Shown here: positions 55,302 to 63,028 of the stretch, piece by piece
Layout: every line of letters begins with the position of its first letter
Numbering within the stretch: position 1 is the first letter of the stretch
Source of the DNA: Aquibium pacificus
GTDB taxonomy: Bacteria; Pseudomonadota; Alphaproteobacteria; Rhizobiales; Rhizobiaceae
Direction of reading: 5' to 3'
Assembly (NCBI RefSeq): GCF_040839445.1
Contig: NZ_JBDPGJ010000008.1
Span: 124,001-188,000, forward strand
Length of the DNA: 64,000 nt
The notes under the pieces: model-generated
The model's database searches: none
What the model saw: the letters and a program-made list of their open reading frames with translations, nothing else
Told to the model about the DNA's origin: nothing
Translations under genes and position numbers: made by a program

Positions 55302-58157
55302 ATGTCCGATTTCCCCGACATGCCGTTCTTCGACGAGGACGATGGTCCGCCCCGCCCGGCCGCAGCGCCCGCCGGTCCTTCCGGCATCGCCGCGCGCGCC
55401 ATGGCGGCGCGCCAGCAACAGGCGCCGGACTATCTTTCCGGCCTCAACCCCGAGCAGCGGCTGGCGGTGGAGACCACCGAAGGCCCCGTGCTGGTGCTGG
55501 CCGGCGCCGGCACCGGCAAGACGCGGGTCCTGACCACCCGCATCGCCCACATCCTCGCCACCGGCCGCGCCTACCCTTCCCAGATCCTCGCCGTCACCTT
55601 CACCAACAAGGCCGCACGCGAAATGAAGCAGCGGATCGGCGTGCTGGTCGGCTCGGCGGTGGAGGGCATGCCCTGGCTCGGCACCTTCCACTCCATCGGC
55701 GTGAAAATCCTGCGCCGCCATGCCGAACTCGCCGGGCTGCGCTCCGACTTCACCATCCTCGACACCGACGACGTCATCCGCCTGATCAAGCAGCTGATCC
55801 AGGCCGAGGGGCTGGACGACAAGCGCTGGCCGGCGCGCCAGTTCGCGCAGATGATCGACGGCTGGAAGAACAAGGGGTTCGCGCCCAAGGACATCCCCGA
55901 GGGCGACGCGCGCGCCTTCGCCAACGGCAAGGGCCGCGAACTCTACGCCGCCTACCAGGAGCGGCTGAAGACGCTCAACGCCTGCGATTTCGGCGACCTC
56001 CTGCTCCACCCCATCCGCATCCTGCGCGACCACCGCGACGTGCTGGAGGAGTATCACCGCCGGTTCAAGTACATCCTCGTCGACGAGTACCAGGACACCA
56101 ACACCGCCCAGTACATGTGGCTGAGGCTGCTCGCGCAGCGGCCGAAGCAGCCTTCTTCTCCCCGTTCACGGGGAGAAGATGCCGGCAGGCAGATGAGGGG
56201 CGGTGCTGATGTCGGCGAGGATGGTTCCGGCCCCTCATCCGGTCCTTCGGACCACCTTCTCCCCGTGAATGGGGAGAAGGGGAAGGCGCCCTCGCCTGCC
56301 GAAGGCCGAGCGGCCGACCGGCCGACCGAGCGCGTGCGAGGCCCCCGCGGAGGGCCCGCGCCGGAAGGCGCGGCACAGCCCGCGAGCAAAGACAAACCGA
56401 CGCAGCAAATAAACATTTGCTGCGTCGGCGACGACGACCAGTCGATCTACGGCTGGCGCGGCGCCGAGGTCGACAACATCCTGCGCTTCGACAAGGATTT
56501 TCCCGGCGCGACCATCATCCGGCTCGAACGCAACTACCGCTCCACCGCGCATATCCTGGGGGCCGCCTCGCACCTCATCGCCCACAACGAGGGCCGGCTC
56601 GGCAAGACGCTGTTCACCGACCAGGCCGATCCCGAGGACGCCAAGGTCATGGTGCATGCCGGCTGGGACTCCGAGGAGGAGGCCCGCGCGGTCGGCGAGG
56701 CGATCGAGCAGCACCAGCGCCAGGGCCTGCATTTGAACGACATGGCGATCCTGGTGCGCGCCTCCTTCCAGATGCGCGAGTTCGAGGACCGGTTCGTCAC
56801 GCTCGGCCTGAACTACCGCGTCATCGGCGGCCCGCGCTTCTACGAGCGCGCCGAAATCCGCGATGCCATGGCCTATTTCCGCGTGGTGGCGCAGGGCGCC
56901 GACGACCTCGCCTTCGAGCGCATCGTCAACGTGCCGAAGCGCGGGCTGGGCGAAGCCGCCATCCGCCAGATCCACGACGCCGCTCGCGCACTGCGCGTGC
57001 CGATGCTGGAAGCCGCGCGAAAGCTCGCCGAGAGCGACGAGATGAAGCCCAAGCCGCGCGCAGCACTTCGCGAGATCGCGGCCAATTTCGCCCGCTGGCA
57101 GGAAGCGCTCGACAACACCCCGCACACCGAGCTCGCCGAGACCATTCTCGAAGAGAGCGGCTACACCGACATGTGGAAGAACGACAAGTCGGCCGAGGCG
57201 CCGGGGCGGCTCGAAAACCTCAAGGAGCTCATCCGCTCCATGGAGGACTACGAGAGCCTGCGTTCCTTCCTCGAGCACGTGGCGCTGGTCATGGACGCCG
57301 AGCAGGACGAGACCATGGACGCCGTCTCCATCATGACGCTGCATTCGGCCAAGGGGCTGGAGTTCGAGACCGTGTTCCTGCCCGGCTGGGAGGAAGGCCT
57401 CTTCCCCCACCAGCGCGCGCTCGACGAGGGCGGCCGCTCGGGCCTGGAGGAGGAGCGGCGGTTGGCCTATGTGGGGCTCACCCGCGCCAAGAAGAACCTG
57501 CACATCTGGTTCGTCTCCAACCGCCGCATCCACGGCCTGTGGCAATCCACCATCCCCTCGCGCTTCCTCGACGAACTGCCGGAAGCCCATGTCGAGGTGG
57601 CCGAAGCCGGCAATTCCTATGGCGGCTACGGCGGCTCCTTCGGCGGAGGCTCCTTCGCAGGCGGTCGCGGCGGCGCCGGCCGGCAGAATCCCTACGGCGC
57701 CTCGCGCTTCGATTCCTTCTCCCCTTCGCCCCAACGGGGAGAAGGTGGTCCGCGCAGCGGACCGGATGAGGGGGCGCGCGGCACGTCGAACCCGTCCGGC
57801 GCCTTCTCCAACACCTACGCCACCCCCGGCTGGGCCCGCGCCCAAAAAAACCGCACCGAAGCCACCGACCGCAACTGGGGCACCCGCTCCGGCCACGCGG
57901 TGGAGCGCATCGGCTACGGCGAACCCGACTCCGGCTTCGGCGCCGGAGCCGGTTCGGTCAAGAGCCGCGTCATCGAGGGCGAGCTGGTGGCCAAGTCCGT
58001 CTCCGACACCCCCTCGGCCTTCCAGGTCGGCGACCGGGTCTTTCACATGAAGTTCGGGAATGGCAACGTGGCGGCGGTGGAGGGCAACAAGCTGACGATC
58101 GATTTTGATAAAGCCGGGCAGAAGAGGGTGCTGGACGGGTTTGTGAAGGGGGTGTGA
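55302..58157 (+). CDS. uvrD: UvrD/PcrA-type DNA helicase with two in-frame repeat insertions
   Basis: DNA helicase II homologue of 951 residues, longer than the usual 750-850. Motifs: LNPEQRLAVET, VLAGAGTGKTRVL (Walker A), ILVDEYQDTNTAQYM (motif II), VGDDDQSIYGWRGAE (motif III), TLHSAKGLEFETVFLPGWEE (V) and LAYVGLTRAKKNLHIW (VI). A C-terminal Tudor-like segment (FQVGDRVFHMKFGNGNVAAV) binds RNA polymerase in this family. About 95 extra residues lie between motifs II and III (about 282-375), and about 25 near residue 805; both include palindromic repeat DNA. The start at 55302 gives MSDFPDMPFF. Both inserts keep the frame. Confidence 0.92.
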   Translation: MSDFPDMPFFDEDDGPPRPAAAPAGPSGIAARAMAARQQQAPDYLSGLNPEQRLAVETTEGPVLVLAGAGTGKTRVLTTRIAHILATGRAYPSQILAVTFTNKAAREMKQRIGVLVGSAVEGMPWLGTFHSIGVKILRRHAELAGLRSDFTILDTDDVIRLIKQLIQAEGLDDKRWPARQFAQMIDGWKNKGFAPKDIPEGDARAFANGKGRELYAAYQERLKTLNACDFGDLLLHPIRILRDHRDVLEEYHRRFKYILVDEYQDTNTAQYMWLRLLAQRPKQPSSPRSRGEDAGRQMRGGADVGEDGSGPSSGPSDHLLPVNGEKGKAPSPAEGRAADRPTERVRGPRGGPAPEGAAQPASKDKPTQQINICCVGDDDQSIYGWRGAEVDNILRFDKDFPGATIIRLERNYRSTAHILGAASHLIAHNEGRLGKTLFTDQADPEDAKVMVHAGWDSEEEARAVGEAIEQHQRQGLHLNDMAILVRASFQMREFEDRFVTLGLNYRVIGGPRFYERAEIRDAMAYFRVVAQGADDLAFERIVNVPKRGLGEAAIRQIHDAARALRVPMLEAARKLAESDEMKPKPRAALREIAANFARWQEALDNTPHTELAETILEESGYTDMWKNDKSAEAPGRLENLKELIRSMEDYESLRSFLEHVALVMDAEQDETMDAVSIMTLHSAKGLEFETVFLPGWEEGLFPHQRALDEGGRSGLEEERRLAYVGLTRAKKNLHIWFVSNRRIHGLWQSTIPSRFLDELPEAHVEVAEAGNSYGGYGGSFGGGSFAGGRGGAGRQNPYGASRFDSFSPSPQRGEGGPRSGPDEGARGTSNPSGAFSNTYATPGWARAQKNRTEATDRNWGTRSGHAVERIGYGEPDSGFGAGAGSVKSRVIEGELVAKSVSDTPSAFQVGDRVFHMKFGNGNVAAVEGNKLTIDFDKAGQKRVLDGFVKGV
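56155..56280. repeat. Mosaic palindromic element inside the uvrD coding sequence (first copy)
   Basis: CTTCTCCCCG/CGGGGAGAAG (56155-56178), GATGAGGGG with CCCCTCATC (56192-56200 and 56231-56239), GGTCC/GGACC (56241-56253) and CCTTCTCCCC/GGGGAGAAGG (56255-56280) form nested inverted repeats. This is the architecture of rhizobial intergenic mosaic elements, here within a reading frame. Translation gives RSRGEDAGRQMRGG and GPSDHLLPVNGEKG. Confidence 0.8.
57715..57763. repeat. Mosaic palindromic element inside the uvrD coding sequence (second copy)
   Basis: CCTTCTCCCC and GGGGAGAAGG (57715-57745) followed by GGTCCGC-GCA-GCGGACC (57747-57763) and GGATGAGGGGG. Same modules as the first copy, in the C-terminal linker of the helicase. 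Translates as SPSPQRGEGGPRSGPDEG. Confidence 0.8.
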
Positions 58158-58172
58158 GCAAGGTTACTGAGA

Positions 58173-58286
58173 TTAGTTCCGTTCCTTCCGGCCTCGTCGT
58201 CCATACTCGACAGCCAATCCCGCACTCGCGGCCGCAACAACTACAAGCGGAATGACAATAAGGCCGAAAACCTGAATGCTCGTCAT
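58173..58286 (-). CDS. 37-residue single-helix membrane protein
   Basis: ATG 58286 opens MTSIQVFGLIVIPLVVVAAA followed by SAGLAVEYGRRGRKERN: one membrane helix and a basic tail facing the cytoplasm. Its start overlaps the stop of the 75-residue membrane protein by four bases (ATGA), strong evidence for translational coupling. No family is recognised. The gene converges on the helicase gene, ending 16 bases from its stop codon. Confidence 0.55.
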   Translation of the reverse strand: MTSIQVFGLIVIPLVVVAAASAGLAVEYGRRGRKERN

Positions 58287-58510
58287 TCGCTAAGCCTATC
58301 AAGAATCCGCCGCGCCCATAAATGTAGTAGCACGCCCGCGATGAAAAAACTACCTGTCGCGAATGCAAACACAGATACCGGAACCGAGGCAATCCCCAAT
58401 AGCGCGCCCGCAACCGGCGTAATTACCCCCACGACTACACAGCTGATCGCAAGACGGTTTACCGTATCGGACGTCAACTTTATCTTCGCTTCATGAACTT
58501 TCGATTCCAT
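58283..58510 (-). CDS. 75-residue two-helix membrane protein
   Basis: Small membrane protein starting MESKVHEAKIKLTSDTVNRL, with hydrophobic helices LAISCVVVGVITPVAGALLG and VSVFAFATGSFFIAGVLLHL and the polar end WARRILDRLSE. Codon use is less GC-rich than the neighbours. The ATG at 58510 follows GGAGG; the GTG at 58519 is less likely. Forms an overlapping pair with the 37-residue protein. Unknown function; it resembles small membrane proteins of phage or plasmid origin only in size. Confidence 0.65.
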   Translation of the reverse strand: MESKVHEAKIKLTSDTVNRLAISCVVVGVITPVAGALLGIASVPVSVFAFATGSFFIAGVLLHLWARRILDRLSE

Positions 58511-59377
58511 GGCCCACACCTCCGTAAGGTTAGGTGGGCTGGGTGGGCGGTTTACTAGAACACCCAGCGACTGATTCTATATTGGCGCCCGATAACCGCA
58601 AGGTGTCAGTTCAGTGTCCTTTTTGTGACAACCTAAGTGGCTGATATCCATTGTATTATACTCGTAGCCGGTCGTTTCCCTCTGCTTACAGCAATTGATC
58701 CGAACATTTTTGACTCGGTCGCTTGGCTAAAAAGTCACGCGTTTGACAGATGAAGGAAACGATATCTTCGTTCTCGGTGTGAACTTCGGTTGCTTCGCCC
58801 GCGATGATTGACGAAGCGCATGTAGCGGCGGTGAGGTTCGGCGAGCGTGGCGCGCAGCGCCTATATCTGCACTAGCGTGTCTCCTTCCGCTTGCCTGCGC
58901 CAGTCCATTCTGTCGGCCTTCGTTCGTTGTCGGCGTACGACCATCGGAGGAGAGGAGGGCTCGGATAGGTTTCGAGTAGAAATGATTGGGGCAGAGGAAG
59001 GTGTCGAAGGCGGAGAAGCCGGCGCGAGGCGCCCCCCTCTGTCCTGTCGGACATCTCCCCCACGAGGGGGGAGATCGGCAGCTTCGATATTGCCGCCTCT
59101 CCTGCAATCTCCAAGGTTGGCGAAGGACGACGCGACGGCTGATCTCCCCCCTCGTGGGGGAGATGTCCGACAGGACAGAGGGGGACGCCTCGCGAGATGG
59201 TTCCGTTCCATGCAGGATCGCGCGGAGCTCCTTCTCCCCTTGTGGGAGAAGGGAGGGAGGACGCACGCCGTCGTGCACAACCCCCCGCCCTCCCCCAATG
59301 AAATCAATCCCTTCCGCGAATTCCGTCCACACCCTCTGGCATTGCCCCACCATGGCGGCAGTCGAGGAGACGTATGC
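58511..59377. other. Gene-free region containing a 44-bp perfect inverted repeat
   Basis: An 867-base gap. The left half (58511-58740) is less GC-rich than its surroundings and includes no hairpin with T-run or clear promoter beyond general AT-rich sequence. The right half holds a long inverted repeat (59033-59184). I found no convincing gene on either strand; overlapping frames look like composition artefacts. Confidence 0.6.
59033..59184. repeat. Perfect 44-bp inverted repeat with 64-bp spacer
   Basis: The arm at 59033-59076 (CCCCCTCTGTCCTGTCGGAC at its outer end) is an exact reverse complement of the arm at 59141-59184. Each arm also contains an internal hairpin (ATCTCCCCC and GGGGGAGAT). 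The unit has the look of a non-coding mobile or palindromic element of Rhizobiales and could form a very stable cruciform or transcript hairpin. Confidence 0.85.
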
Positions 59378-59803
59378 ATGGACGCTGGACTGCACGAAAA
59401 GACGCTGAGGCGCATCATCGCGCTGCTCGTCTCTTTCGCCGGTCTGGCCGAGCGCGCCGCCGGCCGGTCGCTTCCCGTGCGCTGGCTCGTGCTCACCATC
59501 CTTCGCCATGCGGAGGGTGTGGCCTTGCGCTACCTCGCCGAAACGACAGGGCTGGACTGGTCGTCTTGCTTCGCGGACGATCCGCAAGCCGGCTGCCGGT
59601 CCGACGACGCGGCAGTGCTCGCCTGGCGCTTTCGCACGCTGGCCGCGTTGCTTTGCGCTCTGCTTCCACCGGACGATCGGTTCGACGATCTCCACGCCCG
59701 GACCATCCGTCGCGATGCCGCTCGGCAAGCCGCCGCGCCGCTCACCCTTCTCAGCCTGGCCGCGACCGGCGGCTGGTCATATCGCGCGCCCGACACGTCA
59801 TGA
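59378..59803 (+). CDS. Conserved-looking hypothetical protein
   Basis: A 141-residue protein, MDAGLHEKTLRRIIALLVSF followed by AGLAERAAGRSLPVRWLVLT, with amphipathic helices and no signal peptide. A Trp/Cys-containing centre (LDWSSCFADDPQAGC) may carry a functional pair of Cys residues. A ribosome binding site (GAGGAGAC) precedes it. I do not recognise the family. The isochorismatase-like gene follows after 124 bases on the same strand. Confidence 0.65.
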   Translation: MDAGLHEKTLRRIIALLVSFAGLAERAAGRSLPVRWLVLTILRHAEGVALRYLAETTGLDWSSCFADDPQAGCRSDDAAVLAWRFRTLAALLCALLPPDDRFDDLHARTIRRDAARQAAAPLTLLSLAATGGWSYRAPDTS

Positions 59804-59927
59804 CGCGCCGGTCCATGCGGACGTCTTCTTCTGTCGGATCCGATGAGCCGGGCGGAAAAAACACCGCCGCGCGGCGCGTCGGCGCACGCCCTTGCCCCTC
59901 CCTGCCCCGCGTGGCATCCCTTACCCC

Positions 59928-60608
59928 ATGCACAGCGTCACCATCCCCGACACCTTCCGCGAGAAAATCGCCCGCCGGCGCGGACGCTTCGAGATCTTCG
60001 ACCGGCTGGACCCGGCCCGCACGGCGCTGATCGTGGTCGACATGCAGAAGGCCTTCGTGGCCGAGGGCGCGCCGGTGGAGGTGCCGCTGGCGCGCGGCAT
60101 CATCGCCAACGTCAACCGCCTCGCCGCCGCCTGCCGCGCGGCCGGCGCGCCGTTGGTGTGGATCAGGACGACGCTCACCGACGAAACCGGCGCGCATCCG
60201 TGGCCGGTGTTCTTCGAGCATTTCAACACGCCCGAAAGCGGCGCACGGCTACTGGCGGCGCTCAGCGAGAACTCGCCCTGGCACGGGCTCGCCGACGGGC
60301 TCGCGGTCGAACCGGGCGATTTGCACGTGTCGAAGAACCGCTTCTCCTGTTTCATCCAAGGCGCGTCGACGCTCGACATGGTGCTGCGCTCGCGCGGCAT
60401 CGACCACATCATCATCTGCGGCACGCTGACCAACCGCTGCTGCGAAAGCACGGCGCGCGACGCCATGATGATCGGCTACCGGGTCGTCTTCGTGGAGGAC
60501 GCCAACGCGGCCGTGACCGATGAGGAGCACGTGGCGGCGCTGATCAACGTCGCGGCCACCTTCGGCGACGTGCGCCGCACCGACGACGTGGTCGGCATGA
60601 TCGGCTGA
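59928..60608 (+). CDS. Isochorismatase-family cysteine hydrolase
   Basis: A 226-residue hydrolase of the isochorismatase/nicotinamidase fold. Asp in TALIVVDMQKAFV, the Lys of the catalytic triad is expected in VSKNRFSCFIQGA, and the nucleophilic Cys is in ICGTLTNRCCESTARDA, preceded by the cis-peptide-type GTLTN. These amidohydrolases split C-N or vinyl ether bonds of small metabolites (N-carbamoyl compounds, biuret, nicotinamide); the specific substrate is unknown. ATG 59928 gives MHSVTIPDTFREK. Confidence 0.9.
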   Translation: MHSVTIPDTFREKIARRRGRFEIFDRLDPARTALIVVDMQKAFVAEGAPVEVPLARGIIANVNRLAAACRAAGAPLVWIRTTLTDETGAHPWPVFFEHFNTPESGARLLAALSENSPWHGLADGLAVEPGDLHVSKNRFSCFIQGASTLDMVLRSRGIDHIIICGTLTNRCCESTARDAMMIGYRVVFVEDANAAVTDEEHVAALINVAATFGDVRRTDDVVGMIG

Positions 60609-60655
60609 GGGCGAAGCACATGGCGCAATGCCGGCTGGCAGGGCACGCGCGTGCC

Positions 60656-61285
60656 CTACCGCCCTTCCCACCTGTCCAGAAACGCCCCGATCTCCAGCGC
60701 CTGCATGTCCGGCACGGCTTCGAACAGCCGCTCGAGCGGCCAGTCCCACCAGGCAAGCCGCATCAGCCGTTCCACGACATCGTCGGCAAAGCGCATGCGG
60801 ATCACTCGCGCCGGCGCTCCGCCGACAATCGAATAGGGAGAAACGTCCTTCGTCACCACCGCGTTCGCCCCGACCACCGCGCCGTCGCCGACCGTCACGC
60901 CGGGCAGGATCACCGCGCCATGGCCGATCCACACGTCGTTTCCGATCGACACCTTCTTGGCTCGGCGCCGCTCGCGAAAATCCTGGTCGACGCCGAGATA
61001 GCGGAAATATTCGTTGGGCCGGTAGCTGATCTTATGCGTGGTCGCGCGTTCCAGCGGGTGCTCCAGCGCGTTGATGCGCGTGTTGGCCGCGATCGAGCAG
61101 AACTTGCCGATCTGCGTGTAGATGCCTTCGGCATGGCGCTCGAAATAGGAAAAATCGCCGACCGACACCTCGCGCAGGATCACCCGCTCGGCCACCGCCA
61201 CGTAGCGCCCCAGCCGGCAGCCCTTCAGCTCGGCGGTGGGGTGAATGCGCGGTTCGGGGTCGGTGAAGCGGAGATCCTCGGCCAT
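60656..61285 (-). CDS. Hexapeptide-repeat acyltransferase of the phosphonate-associated type
   Basis: A 209-residue left-handed beta-helix protein. Hexapeptides run from PRIHPTAELKGCRLGRYVAV to KVSIGNDVWIGHGAVILPGV and TVGDGAVVGANAVVTKDVSP, with YSIVGGAPARVIRMRF. The segment IYTQIGKFCSIAANTRINAL is highly characteristic of the phn-threonine-like family (TIGR03308) found in phosphonate operons. No phosphonate genes are present here, so its substrate is uncertain. It begins 280 bases from CreA and converges on the isochorismatase gene. Confidence 0.85.
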   Translation of the reverse strand: MAEDLRFTDPEPRIHPTAELKGCRLGRYVAVAERVILREVSVGDFSYFERHAEGIYTQIGKFCSIAANTRINALEHPLERATTHKISYRPNEYFRYLGVDQDFRERRRAKKVSIGNDVWIGHGAVILPGVTVGDGAVVGANAVVTKDVSPYSIVGGAPARVIRMRFADDVVERLMRLAWWDWPLERLFEAVPDMQALEIGAFLDRWEGR

Positions 61286-61564
61286 GGCCGAGCACTAGCG
61301 GGCGCCGGGCAAGGCGGCAAGCGGGAGGGAGTAGCCCGGTCCGTCGCCCTCGTGGTTCGACAAGCTCACCATGAGGGCGAGAGGAGCATCGCGGTCACTT
61401 CACCGCCTTGGAGGACATGGTCGTGAACAATACAAGCTCCGGTAAGACCGGGTCCGGTTCGAAATGGTCACCGCGAGAGCGCGGGGCAGCCTCCACCCTC
61501 ATGGTGAGCTTCCTGAGCCTGTCAAAGGGCGAACCACGAGGGTGGGGGCGGGAAGTTGTTCCCT
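61286..61564. repeat. Intergenic repeats of the 26-base family
   Basis: The 26-base unit seen at 54.3 kb recurs at 61351-61376 (CGTGGTTCGACAAGCTCACC and ATGAGG). A longer inverted variant lies at 61497-61540, starting CCTCATGGTGAGCTTCCTGA and ending CGAACCACGAG. The pair is inverted, as at 54.3 kb. No gene is seen in this 279-base gap. Confidence 0.75.
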
Positions 61565-62056
61565 CTACTCCGGCCTGCCCTCGGTCCACTCGACCTGCTG
61601 GCCGTAGAGCGGCACGGTGGAGATCGCCATCTTGGCGGAGCCGTCCTGCACCTGACGCGAGTGCGAGAGGTAGATCAGCGTCTCGTTCTGCCGGTCGTAG
61701 ATGCGGTTCACCACCTGCTTCTTCCAGATCAGGCTGATGCCCTGCTTGAAGACCTCCTCGCCGTCCTTGCCGAGGTCGATGTCGCCGATCCGAATCGGCC
61801 CGGTCTGGCGGCAGGCGATCGAGGTGTTGGAGGGATCCTCGAACCAGTTGCCCTTCTGCAGCCGGTCGATCATGCCGCGCTCGAAATAGGAGACGTGGCA
61901 GGTGACGCCCTCGACCTTGGGATCGTGGATCGCCTCGATGATGATGTCGTTGCCAAGCCAGTCGACGCCGATCTCGCCGACCTCCTGCGCCGACGCGGAC
62001 GCCGCCAGGCCGAACGCGGCGAGACCGGTGGCGGCGGCGATGAAAGTTCTGACCAT
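61565..62056 (-). CDS. creA: CreA family periplasmic protein
   Basis: A 163-residue protein with a signal peptide (MVRTFIAAATGLAAFGLAAS, cleaved before QEVGEI). Family features: VGVDWLGND-like IGVDWLGNDIIIEAIHDPKV, VTCHVSYFERGM and the terminal TLIYLSHSRQVQDGSAKMAI. Four Cys are few; the CreA role is unknown. Start: ATG 62056; a TTG one codon upstream is possible. No creBCD genes adjoin it. Confidence 0.93.
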   Translation of the reverse strand: MVRTFIAAATGLAAFGLAASASAQEVGEIGVDWLGNDIIIEAIHDPKVEGVTCHVSYFERGMIDRLQKGNWFEDPSNTSIACRQTGPIRIGDIDLGKDGEEVFKQGISLIWKKQVVNRIYDRQNETLIYLSHSRQVQDGSAKMAISTVPLYGQQVEWTEGRPE

Positions 62057-62213
62057 CAATATTCTCCCGAGGATTCTTCAGGATCGCAAATGGGGCGGCG
62101 GCGCGGGCCATGCAAGTCAGCCAGCGCAGCGACACTCGGCCACCTTTGCGCTCGGCGCCGCCACGCATTATGTTCGCCGGCAGAAACGATGGTCGCCCGA
62201 AACGAACCCCAGC

Positions 62214-62357
62214 ATGTCCACGCGCCTTGCAGTCCGGACCGGCCTTGCGCTCTTCGCCCTCGCGGCGGCGACGGGCGCGGCGTTCGCGATGTGGGTCGAG
62301 AGCGGGCCGCGGATGCTGCTCACGCTCGCCGAGACCGGCCTCTCCTGGTGCTTCTGA
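62214..62357 (+). CDS. 47-residue secreted or membrane-anchored protein ahead of the SCO gene
   Basis: ATG 62214 opens MSTRLAVRTGLALFALAAAT, a hydrophobic signal or anchor helix, and continues GAAFAMWVESGPRMLLTLAE, ending TGLSWCF. It starts after a short gap from CreA (divergent) and ends 35 bases before the SCO gene, so it is probably co-transcribed with it. A single C-terminal Cys may bind copper or link to a partner. Family not recognised; its position beside a copper chaperone is suggestive only. Confidence 0.5.
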   Translation: MSTRLAVRTGLALFALAAATGAAFAMWVESGPRMLLTLAETGLSWCF

Positions 62358-62392
62358 GCGCCGGCCCGCCAAGAACGAAAGCCTGACCAGTC

Positions 62393-62971
62393 ATGATGCG
62401 TGGAATAATCGTCGGTATCGTCGTCCTCGTCGCCGCCCCGGTCGGCTGGCTCACCTTCGACTGGTACCGCACCACCTTTGGCGGCGAACCGTTCGGAGAG
62501 CCGTTCGCGCTGGTCGACCATAAGGGCGAACCGATCACGGAAGCAGCCTTTCGCGGCAATCCGAGCGCCGTATTCTTCGGCTTCACACATTGCCCCGAAG
62601 TCTGCCCGACCACGCTCTACGAGATGGACGGCTGGCTGAAGCAGCTCGGATCGGAAGGCGAGGACATCCGCGCCTATTTCGTCTCCATCGACCCGGAGCG
62701 CGACACACCCGAGATCATGGATTCCTATGTGTCCAACGTCTCCGACCGCATCACCGGCATCACCGGCGAGCCGGACAAGGTGGCGGTGATGGCGAAATCC
62801 TTCGGCATCTATTCCCGAAAAGTGCCGCTCGACGGCGGCGACTACACGATGGACCACACCGCCTCCATCCTGCTGCTCGGCCGCGACGGCGACTTCTTCG
62901 GCACCATCGCCTATGGCGAGAACCCCGACACGGCGATCGCCAAGCTGAAGCGGCTGGAAAAGGAAGGCTGA
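62393..62971 (+). CDS. SCO1/SenC-family copper chaperone
   Basis: A 192-residue, thioredoxin-fold protein anchored by an N-terminal helix (IVGIVVLVAAPVGWLTFDW). The copper site is CPEVCP (CxxxC) in FFGFTHCPEVCPTTLYEMDG plus the later His in DYTMDHTASILLL. SCO proteins mature cytochrome c oxidase by delivering copper or reducing its Cys pair. No cytochrome oxidase gene is adjacent. Either ATG at 62393 or 62396 may start it. Confidence 0.95.
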   Translation: MMRGIIVGIVVLVAAPVGWLTFDWYRTTFGGEPFGEPFALVDHKGEPITEAAFRGNPSAVFFGFTHCPEVCPTTLYEMDGWLKQLGSEGEDIRAYFVSIDPERDTPEIMDSYVSNVSDRITGITGEPDKVAVMAKSFGIYSRKVPLDGGDYTMDHTASILLLGRDGDFFGTIAYGENPDTAIAKLKRLEKEG

Positions 62972-63028
62972 GCGGGCTCCTCACGCCCTCCCCACCCTGG
63001 CATTCCGCCCGACCCGGAGACCTCGTTC

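Noticed and set aside
56235..58046. Long minus-strand frame opposite the second helicase
   Set aside because: Antisense shadow; no recognisable protein features.
58727..59728. Long minus-strand frame over the repeat region
   Set aside because: It runs through both arms of the 44-bp inverted repeat and opposite the 59.4-kb gene; no protein character.
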